NCBI GenBank assembly: GCA_021030915.1
Contig: JAGEMR010000011.1
Location: 186,001-250,000, forward strand
DNA: 64,000 bases
Source: Astrothelium macrocarpum
Taxonomy: Eukaryota > Ascomycota > Dothideomycetes > Trypetheliales > Trypetheliaceae
Direction: 5' to 3'
Program-made: the position numbers and the translations under genes
Shown here: positions 24,330 to 34,105 of the stretch, in pieces
How the letters are laid out: the number at the start of each line of letters is the position of its first letter
Numbering within the stretch: the stretch's first letter is position 1
Notes under the pieces: model-generated
Seen by the model: the letters and a program-made list of their open reading frames with translations, nothing else
Told to the model about the DNA's origin: nothing
Databases searched by the model: none

Positions 24330-25692
24330 TCAACTCCCTTTGTCAGATTTCCATCCACTTGATCAAAAGTATCTATAGTTAAGCGACTGGCGTCTTGGCT
24401 CACTAAGCTGTAGGAAGCAGATGTAAATACACAAGCAAGTTTTCTGCAAATTAAAGAAAGTTTGTAAGACTAATAGTCATAGAAGGAGACTCCAGCAGAT
24501 GTTGGTCATATAAGCACTTAAGAGATGAGGAATGCGCCGGTGACTTAGTTTAGAGACGAGAACTAGGCAGATGACAAGATAGCCATCCTGCACACTCAAC
24601 TTCAGCCTATGAAAAGGGGTAATCTGCGAGTTGACTACAATTCCAAGCCACATTACCTGAGGCTGAGGATCATGACCAGGGCCTTAAGATCCATCAAAGT
24701 TCCACGCACTAACACAAGGAGTAATAGGAGCCATCTGCCCAAAAGATCACTCTTCAGACCCCACAAGGATTTACGTAAATGAAGCGACGACGTTGGCAGC
24801 TGGCTCGTGCGGGCGAAGATGTATGAAGCTCAGGGCACAGAAACATTGGAATTGGACGGGATTCGGCGAGTCCGGTACGAGCGAGTCAGACGACATCTAG
24901 GGTGCCAGGATCCTTCAAAATTTAGGACGACCCGGCAGCTGAAACGCAAATTCGAGAAACGCAGGTTTCGATCTGACAATAACCACCATGGCAAACGGTT
25001 GGGACTAATTTTTTGTTCACTCGCGCTGACATTTAGTCACAGGGGTGTGCGCCTTACCTATTCCACTTTACTGTTGTGGGGGCTGGACGCGAAACATCAA
25101 TATCTCTGCTTGCGGGTCTCTTCAAACGCAGATTTGTCCAAATGCTGTCGATTTGAATGGGATCTTATTGGGCATGTCTTGAGCCAAGGACTCGTTATTG
25201 TGCAGGCCAAGGGTCTCGAAGTCTAGACCGCGCTTTTGAAGCTGAAAGTCATACTGCCAAGAAATTGAGGCTCTCTTTCCTCTTGCTCCTTCCGGTCCCG
25301 ATTTTGATGAGTCAAGAATCGTAAGCAAATCATGGACATCGTGATGAGAGACCTAACCATAATTTGATCTCAAAATCTTTGAGGACTAAGTGAATGTATT
25401 GGTGATCGGTCGAAGGGCCCATTTGGGAATGACGTGAAGATGTTGCTAAAATGCAGGATGCCTGAAATGTGCGGCGTGGAAAATACAATTCGGTCAGAAT
25501 CTTACATGCAGTCGGCGTCCTGTTCTCTGGATTTCCCACTCCCCTCGTGGACCTTGCATAACCTTGATAAGCGGTGCGCATGGGATATCCATGTGTCATC
25601 CTCGGCAAAAAAAACCCTTAATTTGACTTCGCTTAGGGTCCTACTCTCGTTCAAACAGGTGCTTTGGCGAAACTTTGACAAACCATTCCAGA
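24330..25692. other. Divergent intergenic region between P450 and dienelactone-hydrolase-family genes
   Basis: About 1.4 kb between two gene starts pointing away from each other. Short open frames (24807-25226, 25330-25608) show no domain or splice support. Confidence 0.55.
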
Positions 25693-26644
25693 ATGGCTTC
25701 TAATCCACCGGCACAGTGCTGTACAATTGGTGCGCGACACTATCTTTGCCCTGTCTTGCCCCAATTGATTGATCGGCTCAGGCGTTAAACATGATGGTGA
25801 GGCTCAAGGGGAGTTCAAGATTATTGGCAATAGTGGGCTAGACTTATCCTGAGAACTAATTTACTTTCATCTGATTGACGGCAAGTTTCGACGTATTTCT
25901 CGTATCCTAAGGATAAAAGCACGACCAACGCCGTGCTTTTCTTAACCGATGTGATTGGGAATAGATTTATTAATCCTCAGCTGTAAGCCAAAGCAACTCC
26001 ATTGTTTAGAGAGCCGCATCTAATATTAGATCAGCATTGCTGATCAATTTGCTGCCAATGGCTACTTTTGTGTAATGCCAGATCTTTTCGAGGGAGACCC
26101 AGTACCCCTCAATCGATCAGGAGATTTCGATCTAATGAAATGGCGCGACGGCCACATGCCCAGCAGAGTCGATCCCATTGTAGAGGCAACAATTCAAGAG
26201 ATGCGGAGTAATCTCGGTGTCAAGAAACTCGGGGCCGTAGGCTATTGCTTCGGAGCAAAATACGTGTTTAGATATCTGAAGAATGGGTCACTAGACGCAG
26301 GGTATGTCGCCCACCCAAGCTTCGTAGACGTCGAAGAAGTCGAAGCAATTCAAGGTCCCATTAGCATCGCTGCTGCCGGTGAGTGCTGACCAAGTTGTTC
26401 TACATGCCAACAGGTCTTCTTACTGAGCCTGACAGAGACTGATGCTATTTTCCCCGCGCCGAAACGTCGACAGACCGAAGACATTCTCAAGGACATGACA
26501 GTTCCGTACCAATTGTCCCTTTACTCGGACGTCGAGCATGGCTTTGCCGTTCGCGCTGATGTTACCAAACCACAGGCCAAATGGGCAAAGGAGCAAGCCT
26601 TTTATCAGGCTGTTCAGTGGTTTGATTTTTATGTGAAAACGTAG
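25693..26644 (+). CDS. Dienelactone hydrolase family protein, 245 aa
   Basis: Five exons: 25693-25729, 25782-25832, 25886-25982, 26035-26378 and 26436-26644. Unspliced, the locus looks like a fragment; splicing four introns of 52-57 bp gives a full alpha/beta hydrolase. Signatures are YFSYPKDKSTTNAVLFLTDV, NPQLIADQFAANGYFCVMPD, the nucleophile elbow VGYCFGAKY (Cys in the Gly-x-Cys-x-Gly position), AAAETDAIFPA and the catalytic His in DVEHGFAVR. This is the Cys-Asp-His triad of dienelactone hydrolases, which open lactone rings in aromatic catabolism; many fungal members have unknown substrates. No signal peptide is present, so it is likely cytosolic. It is divergent from the P450, 1.4 kb away, so a joint oxidative-hydrolytic role is possible but unproven. 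Confidence 0.9.
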
Positions 26645-27203
26645 GTTCCTTTTCGCGCTCGCAAAATGAGAATTATCAGGCTTAGTGCACGGGACATGAT
26701 TCACTTCAGTGAGCCCTGCAGATTTCCTAACAAAAGGTAACTTTTCCCGGGTAATAGAACAGTAAATGTCGACGCAAGGTTGTGAATAGTTCATAAGAAG
26801 CCAGGGATCGATCGGATCAATGAGATTAGCTCACCCTTGCTCTACTTCTTCCTGATTTCACCATCCTCAGCCAGCAACATTGACTACAATAGTGACTCGG
26901 GTCTTGCCGAAAGGCTTGGCCTACTGATAGCGTAGACTGCCCTCCTTTCTACACGGGATGTTTGTGTGTTTTCTCTTTTTAGGGAGAATCAAGGTCTTAA
27001 GCATCGATCTAGTACAAGTGCATCGAGACTGTGGATTTTTGTGCATTTGAAAGATCTGAGAGGCCTCGGCGCCTATACCGGGATGCATGTGCTTATGCTA
27101 AAATTTTGTACAGTGAAGCAGAATTTGACCAACACTTATGTGGGTCACGTTGAATCATGGTATCGCCTAGAGCCAACAAAGCCTTTCGGTAAGCTATGCG
27201 ATC
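26645..27203. other. Convergent intergenic region, no gene seen
   Basis: Separates the ends of two convergent genes. No supported open frame or RNA was seen. Confidence 0.55.
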
Positions 27204-28001
27204 TTAAGGTTGTAGAAACCCCGTCCAGCTAGTCCACATTCCTCCTTTCTCTTCAGCAATCGTACGAGGTAACCTACCATGTGTATCTGGTAGAGAGCGA
27301 ATGTCCGGCCTGTCCTTCTCGTCTCTCCGTACCAATCCCAAGTTTTCGGCTTCCCGAACAACTTCGGGTGGAAGTTGTGTAAGATCGAGCGAGGAAGCCA
27401 GGAAAAGTAGTAACCATGCGGCCTCTTGGCTATCACCGTCAATGGCAGCATGCAGTCCTGAGCGACGGTCTCCGATGGGGTCTTGATATCTCAAGATGTC
27501 AATTCTGCTTGAGGCGGGCCAGACAATTGTATTCTCATAATCGTTGAGCAACTGGACAATCGCTTGCACATCTCCCTCACGACAAAACGCCAAGAAAGCA
27601 CGGCACCTGCGCTCTTCCGGGTGGCTTGAGAAATACTCCTCTTCAATCAGAAAAGGTAAAATATCAAAGTTTTGCTCGGTTCCGCCTTCATCTGTGACGG
27701 AACATAGTGCTTCTTGCTCTCCAGTTGTAGATTGGGTGACTATGTCACTGTCGCAGTTGGGGCATCTACTTGTTGAATGCGACTCTAATAGACATTGCCT
27801 GGTTTCAGTAAATGTCTGAATGCGAGATCAAGATTTTCCTTGCGGACGAGAAAGGTATTACCAGTGGAAATGACATCCACAAGCGGCGAGATGGACATCG
27901 TCTGGCACTGTTCCAGGTGATGCCGAGGATTCAACATCGTCATGATCGTCTAAGTCGACCGTGACGAGTAGAGGGTCCTGACAGGTCGCGCATCTAGCCA
28001 T
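27204..28001 (-). CDS. RING-like zinc finger protein with ankyrin-like C-terminus, 244 aa
   Basis: Exons (minus strand) 28001-27862 and 27798-27204. The first 75 residues place metal-ligand residues in RING-like order: CATC at the start, then a long acidic loop, CGCHFHW, QC and CPNC. The CHFHW/QC part is assembled across the 63 bp intron. The rest contains NFDILPFLIEEEYF, a helix-rich segment FCREGDVQAIVQLL, and an ankyrin-like unit SGLHAAIDGDSQEAAWLLLF followed by a second partial unit near the end (TAIEEKGG-like). If the RING is functional it would act as an E3 ubiquitin ligase, but the loop spacing is irregular. Its start is 243 bp from the divergently transcribed PXA-PX gene, so a shared promoter is likely. 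I recall similar proteins in other filamentous fungi but no function. Confidence 0.75.
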
Positions 28002-28244
28002 GGTTAGGAAGCTAATGATTGGGGGTATTGATTAGAACGGATCGTTTCTAGACCATCGTGGCTTGAGGCTGAACCCTGGCGTACATCCCTTGAAACTTTG
28101 TCCGCATCCGAATTGAAGCTGTTTCAACATCCAACGTATTCACATCCACTTTTTGCGCTGGACCATTCGCTGATGTAGTAAAACCCTGCACTTCTCCCCC
28201 TCTCGTAGCCACAGCGTCGATGTGCCTCCCAGTCGTTTATTGGA

Positions 28245-31200
28245 ATGGATCCCCTCGTCAACGGCACCGAGCCCGCAGTCACGAACGAGGCGCCCTTACA
28301 AAACAACGACAGCGAAGATGAGCAGCAAAATCCTATTGGACCACCTCAAACGACCGAGTCTTTGGCTTTTCACGCCCAATCATTAACCAATAAGGCACTT
28401 CAGTTTCTCTCCGAGGCCAGCAATGAGACACTAGGAGCGTGCCTTGTTGGGCTGGGAGCTACAACCTACCTCGTTCTGGGAAGAGTTGGGCTGGTCCTGA
28501 TTGGTGTTGTTGGCGGCGTTGCTCTACATGCGCATTGGGAGAATAAAACAGAAGATGGAGCTGATGCTGAAGCTCGGGACAAGGAAGCAAAAAGACGAAA
28601 AGAGGTTGGACTGGATGTTGCACAGAGAATATTAGACTGGCGGCGGAGGAACTCGCCCATAGATACTGAGGATGGACTGGATTCTACTGCGACATTGGGC
28701 TTGAGGTTTAATTCAGGCAAGGTACTGGATTACTCGAAATTCCAACCGGACACCGCTGCCGCGTTAAATGATTTGACAAATGCCATCATTCAAGACTATG
28801 TCAAGTAAGAAGACGTAATTCATAGTCGAACCTGAGTGTCTAACTACCAGAACAGATACTGGTATCATCCAATTGTTCCAGATGAAGAAAGCTTTCCCAA
28901 TTCCTGTCGCCGAACGCTCACCTCCTTTATACTCTCAGTTTCCACGAACCTTTCAAGAAAGCGCCCTGCCGATACCTTTCTTGAATTCCTTACAAATTCG
29001 TCCTCGGTTGTGATCGTGTTCTTAAACGAGCTTTCAACCGCCCTCGCGGCATCTCCATCATCCGCTGCGCCAGACGCCCTCCAAACCTATCTTGAATTGA
29101 AACCTGACAGTAGTCTTGCTAATATCATACATCGGCAAAGTCAATCACGCAAGCTTGAACTGATCGCCGAAGACATTGTACATACATATCTTGATCCCAA
29201 AACATACAACTGTGACGCAGTACATTTATTTTTAAGAGAGATGCTTGCAAAAGTCGTCTTAGAATTGACGATCCAAAGCTGTTCCACTCCAGAGTTCATT
29301 AATACGTGGATCGTATATCTACTGGAAGAAGGGGAGCCGGAACTTATGAATGCAATTGATGCAGGAATGGAAGGCACTGCTGGCGAAAACCTGCAAAAAC
29401 TAAAAGAAGTAGTCGAGCCCACAGAAAGACAAATGGAGGCAGAAAATACTATTGGCAAAACTTCCGTGCCTGGGAAGAAGCAACGCAACAATGAGCACAA
29501 GAGGCGCGTTAGTCGAGCAGAACAGGCCATGGAAGATGCGATGCAGGAAGCTAAACGTCTCACACAACTCATAGCCCAAGAGGATGCTCGGAAGATGAAA
29601 GAACAACAACAAGCTGTTATCAACGCTAGCGCAGCTTCGATTATGAGCGACGACACTTCTGAAAATACTACCCAAGGTATACAAACACCGACTTCTTCGC
29701 AAAGTGAGCAGAACGGTAACAGTGACCATAACAATGGAAGCGATCCAGCCCTTTCGCGAAATCGGTCAATCGATCATTCGGAAAATGAAGATGCTGAACC
29801 GCGTGTTATCAAAGCAGATGAACCTTCAAAGCCCTTTACAAGCTTTGATCAAATTCTGCCATCTCAGCATCCTACGGCGCTCTTAGAAGGCACAGATGCT
29901 GATGGCCGAGAGCTACCTCCAAAAGAGGCTACTCCCAAAGAGTTGCCCCAGCTCACGCTCACCAATGCGCGCATATCTATCTTTGATGATGGTGTTTCAG
30001 GTCAAAAACAGCAAACCATGCGCTCGAAGCCACAAGGCGAATATCTTATTCAGATTGAACCATCAAATAGTGCATTCCCCGGTTGGATGATAGCTCGCAA
30101 ATATGCGGACTTTGAGACCTTGCATGAGGTCTTGCGGCGAATCTCCGTTATTGCAGGTGTCGGGTTTACGGAGGCTCATGAACAGCTCCCACCTTGGAAG
30201 ATTCACCACAAAGCCTCATTACGGGGCGAGCTAGAACGATACCTAAATGATGCGGTCAAATGGCGGCCGCTTGCCGAAAGTGAAGGCATGAAGCGATTTT
30301 TGGAAAAGGATCAGGGCCTCAATCGGTCGCCAAGCACAAACAAAAGTGGTTTTGGTTGGCCAGCGCCTGGTTCAGTCGGCAAAGGCGTCATCAACGCGCT
30401 TGCTCAGGCTCCAAAAGAGGTTGCTGGGGGTGGAAAAGCGTTCATAGGAGGTGTAGCTGGAGTGTTTGGTGCGGTCCAGTCTGGTCAGAAACGGTCGAGT
30501 ACTCTTCAAACCACACCGAGCCGATCGTCTATTTCCTTGTCAAGAGCGGAGACCAGTTCATTAGCTACAGCGCCAAATGTGACGCCGCGAATCAGCCAAG
30601 AAAGCGCTCGCAACAGCGGATCGCCCATCATAGACAAGCAACCTTCCCCAGAACCACAGATGGAACGTCGTCCGAGTACAAAGCCCGAAGATGAGCCTCA
30701 GAAATCGAGAAATAGCAGGCCTGGCTCTTTATCAGCTGCCTCAGCGCGTGTTGATCTAAGTCGTGAGCCCATAGACCTTGGAATTAACATCTCCAGTAAT
30801 GATCCGACACCTACACAACCACCAATCAACCTTCCACCACCTCCTTCCGAGATTTCTGATGACTATGACTCACGGCCTCCATCACCGTTACGACACAGCA
30901 TAAGCTTGGATACGCCCGAAAGAAAGGCACCCCCTCACAGCGCAACTCTACCTTCACGTCCTCGTCGGCCATCGAACGAACTGAGCCGCTCAGTCACTGC
31001 TCCCAACGGACCATCGAAAGCGCCAACGTCAGGCACAAAAACGCAAAAGCCACTTACATCTCAAGAAGCCCAGGTAGCGGTCGAGCTTCTTTTTGCAGTC
31101 ATCAACGAACTGTATACTCTCAGTTCGGCATGGACCTTCCGACGCACGCTTCTCACCGCAGCCAAGACTTTTCTCCTTCGGCCAGGCAATCCACAGCTGG

Positions 31201-31580
31201 AAACGATCAGGGTTCTCTTACAGGACACTGTGATCACGGCAAACACCTCTGACGGTGGCATCGCGACCCTGCTCCGGAAAATGCGAGAAAACGCGCTTCC
31301 CACTGAACCCGAGCTCGACGCGTGGAAGAAATCCGGCGCCGAGACTTGGGAGGGCGTCAGAGATGGCAAGACGGTGGACGAACGGAAAGGTGAGCTGCGG
31401 AGACGTGCGAGGAAGCTGCTTGTTCAGCGGGGCATGCCTCAGGCATTGACGAGCGTAATGGGCCAAGCGGCTAGTGGAGAGGCGCTGGGGAAAGTGTTTG
31501 ACTGTCTGCAGGTGGAAGAGGTTGCGAAGGGGTTAATGTTTGGATTGTTGCTACAAGGTATTCGGGCTGTGACGCAATAA
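28245..31580 (+). CDS. PXA-PX-nexin C membrane protein (Mdm1/SNX13-19-like), 1094 aa
   Basis: Exons 28245-28804 and 28856-31580. Residues 60-100 hold a hydrophobic hairpin (TLGACLVGLGATTYLVLG, GLVLIGVVGGVALHAHW). The PXA domain follows (about 190-360), beginning YWYHPIV in a DYVKYWYHPIV context formed by the splice. A charged coiled-coil segment (about 405-442) and a disordered linker come next. The PX domain (about 552-672) shows EYLIQI, PGWMIARKYADFETLH, the proline patch LPPWK and LERYL, and should bind phosphoinositides. A second Pro/Ser-rich linker precedes the C-terminal nexin C domain (about 925-1080). Proteins of this layout tether the ER to vacuole, endosome or lipid droplet membranes; no RGS domain was recognised between PXA and PX. 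It is divergent from the RING gene. Confidence 0.88.
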
Positions 31581-32112
31581 TGACATGCACGGATTTGGGC
31601 TGGGACCTGTGTCTGGTAGGCAAAGCACGGCTATGGAGCTGGTGGCGTCTTAAGAGGAAAGAGTTTAGATACATGATGGACGAAATAAGTAGAGCCGCAA
31701 GGCTGAGGAATATTAGTTTGTAAGTCTTACCATACACGTTCTGGTTCATTGTTTCAAATACCCTGTGTATGCTTGTTTGTCGTACGTGTTCACACATTCC
31801 GGACTGTGGACGATGGTTCCCCTATCCGTGTGCGGTAAAGAATGGCCAACACTAGAGCCCCAGATTGTCTCCTATACATTTTCAATCCGGAAAGAAGGGA
31901 GAAACTGTGACGAGATGCCATTTAGATCGTAAAGTACGTACGTGCGAAAGAGTTTTCCAGTCTATTTGTAATTTCATTCCTTGAAAATGTCCGGATTGAG
32001 AGAAATGGTATCGGCAATGCCAAAAGACCACGGGCAGAACATTGCCAACATGCTAACAAAATCGGCTGCTAATGTTCAGCTTCAATTTCGATTTTCGACC
32101 TTGTAATTTGAG
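31581..32112. other. Intergenic, promoter side of the secreted orphan gene
   Basis: No supported gene; AT-rich with no obvious repeat. Confidence 0.55.
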
Positions 32113-32934
32113 ATGTTTTTCATTATCTGTATTGCGCTTTTCTTTCTCCAGGCGGGATATTTTGCTGCCTTTTCGCTAAACATCTCTTTTGACAGTATCG
32201 TTCAAGTTGATTCGACACTTGTGTTAGACGGCCAGGATGGCCAGGATGGCCAGCCTGCTTCCAACGTTTCCAACAGCGTAAAACTCAAGAGTGAGCGTGC
32301 TCGTACGAACCTTTCCAAAAGAATCATTGAACTCATGGCTCAATGCCCTGCCCCTGGAATGCCATCCGAATACAATATGTTCGCCGGCTCTACATGCGTA
32401 TATACTAAAGAGGAATTCGCGAGACAATATACGATTACATGTGGGAGCGGCATCCGGCCCAATAGTAGATCTTACCGGACAGGTTCTTGTAACGCTCCAG
32501 AAATATGCCTTGATCTACCCTACTACGAAGGTCTACCTCCAATTGCCAGATGTGTCACCAGAGGCTCTTGGCTCGAGATAGATCGAAGGACTGATAAAGC
32601 TCGGAGAGTGGTGAATCAACTATCGCAACCATCTTCGAGCGGATTGAATACGATGATTACTTTAAGCATACCAACAGCTAATGGTAACACTGGACCGTAT
32701 GTTGATTATACCGGATTAAGTGGACAAAATCATACCAGTACTTCTTACGAAGCTCCTTCGCTAAGTGTCGTGCCAAGAGATGGGCACAATGCCACTAAGG
32801 CTGAACCAGGGACATGTACAAAATGCGGTGCTGTCATGTATTCGGACTTGCCTCCAAACACGTATAGTCTCGATATCGACATAAAGCTAAAAAATGCCTT
32901 TGATGTAGTCATTGTCTCAGCTTTTAACTGGTAG
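32113..32934 (+). CDS. Secreted cysteine-containing protein of unknown family, 273 aa
   Basis: Intronless. I do not recognise the family. The N-terminus is a strong signal peptide (MFFIICIALFFLQAGYFAAF). The mature part begins with a low-complexity stretch containing DGQDGQDGQ, encoded by a 9-bp tandem repeat. It then has cysteines in AQCPAPG, STCVYT, ITCGSG, GSCNAPEICLD, ARCVTRG and GTCTKCG, nine in the mature protein. Several N-glycosylation sequons (NIS, NVS, NLS, NHT, NAT) support passage through the secretory pathway. No membrane anchor or GPI tail is seen. Composition and size would fit a secreted effector-like or matrix protein, but that is inference only. The gene stands alone between non-secreted genes. 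Confidence 0.75.
   Translation: MFFIICIALFFLQAGYFAAFSLNISFDSIVQVDSTLVLDGQDGQDGQPASNVSNSVKLKSERARTNLSKRIIELMAQCPAPGMPSEYNMFAGSTCVYTKEEFARQYTITCGSGIRPNSRSYRTGSCNAPEICLDLPYYEGLPPIARCVTRGSWLEIDRRTDKARRVVNQLSQPSSSGLNTMITLSIPTANGNTGPYVDYTGLSGQNHTSTSYEAPSLSVVPRDGHNATKAEPGTCTKCGAVMYSDLPPNTYSLDIDIKLKNAFDVVIVSAFNW
32230..32253 (+). repeat. 9-bp tandem repeat (GGCCAGGAT)
   Basis: Two full units and a two-thirds third unit inside the secreted orphan gene, coding repeated Gly-Gln-Asp. In-frame repeats of this kind can change copy number by slippage. Confidence 0.9.
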
Positions 32935-33450
32935 GTAAAGTAGGAGGATTGGAGCTAGATAGAAATACACCAGCGTATTTCTACTGTAAAGGCAAAGTGC
33001 ATGTATAATGGATTAATAATCTTGTGTCTGGTGGGTGTTGTAATGAAAAAGTCTGATCATGGGGGAACGGATAGATAGGAAAGCATGCATTACCAGGATT
33101 TCTACGCAATGTATGCAAGATGATAAGAGCTTTGATCGGCATTACAAAGGTTGAGTAAGAGCAGTCAAGTCAGTTGTCATTGCAGAGTTTGTACTGATCG
33201 ACAAATGAGTTTGAGCGGTTGAGAGTATGGGAGGAACCGAGCGGAATGGCCCCCACGCCCCCGGACGGCTACGTAGCTCTGCGGGGAGGACGAATACTAG
33301 CCAGGGTCAGGTCCACTGTATCCTTCCCTACGCGTACCCTTGGCCTTTAAGATCTACCTATTAAACTCTTTATCGCGTCGCGTTCGGTCGCTGCTCGGAC
33401 TTGCAATTTTTCAAAGTCAGTCGACCTTTGCGACTCATATTCTGATCAAC
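32935..33450. other. Promoter and leader region of sub1
   Basis: No gene seen. An in-frame stretch with an upstream ATG-like start (33340) runs into sub1 but adds residues not expected in the family. Confidence 0.5.
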
Positions 33451-34105
33451 ATGCCCGTGGCATCATCGCGCAAGCGCGCCGCCAACGAAGATACCTACGA
33501 AGAAGACGATTTTGTTGAGAATGACGACGGTCGCGCAGCTAAGAAATCGAAAACGCACAAGTCGTCCAATGCCGTTAGTGCCAAAGCTGTGAACAACGGC
33601 GTGCAGAAAGATGACGAGGGGTTTGAATACTGGGAGGTGTGTTTGTATCTTGGCTCTGGATAAACGCGTCAACAGTGATGCTGATAGTGATTCCCAGCTT
33701 TCTAAAAATCGTCGTGTGGGAGTATCAGAGTTCAAAGGCAAGAAAATGATCAACATTCGCGAGTACTATGAAAAAGATGGCAAAAGTCTACCAGGCAAAA
33801 AGGTCAGTCTACCTTGCGCCATCAGCTTATCCTGAGCATTCACCATATCTTTGAGTATGAGTGACAGATCTTGACGGTATCTGCTTTAGGGAATCTCCCT
33901 TCCAATGGAGCAATTCGTGGCTTTCCTCAAAGTCCTGCCTGCGATCGAAAAAACCTTGCGCAAGAAGGGTGAGAATGTGCCACGACCCAAGTTCGATGAC
34001 GCGAAAGACGACGACGATGACAGCGAAGAGCACGAGGAAGAAGAGGCAAGTGGGAAAGAGAGCGATAAGAAGAATTTTGAGGCGACTAGCGACGAGGAGG
34101 ATTGA
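33451..34105 (+). CDS. sub1: Transcriptional coactivator p15/PC4 (Sub1), 168 aa
   Basis: Exons 33451-33636, 33698-33802 and 33890-34105. The central PC4 fold is completed by splicing: FEYWELSKNRRVGVSEFKGK, MINIREYYEKDG, LPGKKGISLPMEQF and LKVLPAIEKTL. PC4/Sub1 binds single-stranded DNA and supports RNA polymerase II transcription and genome stability in the nucleus. The N-terminus is basic and acidic mixed (SSRKRAANED, KKSKTHK) with a likely nuclear signal. The C-terminus is strongly acidic (DDAKDDDDDSEEHEEEE). ATG 33451 was chosen because family members start shortly before the basic region and its context (ATCAACATGCCC) is good. The introns are 61 and 87 bp and both are phase 0. Confidence 0.93.

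Noticed and set aside
24807..25226. 139-codon plus-strand open frame between P450 and hydrolase genes
   Set aside because: Random-looking composition, no signal peptide, domain or intron signals.
26075..26389. Apparent truncated hydrolase pseudogene
   Set aside because: Upstream and downstream exons restore a complete, in-frame enzyme.
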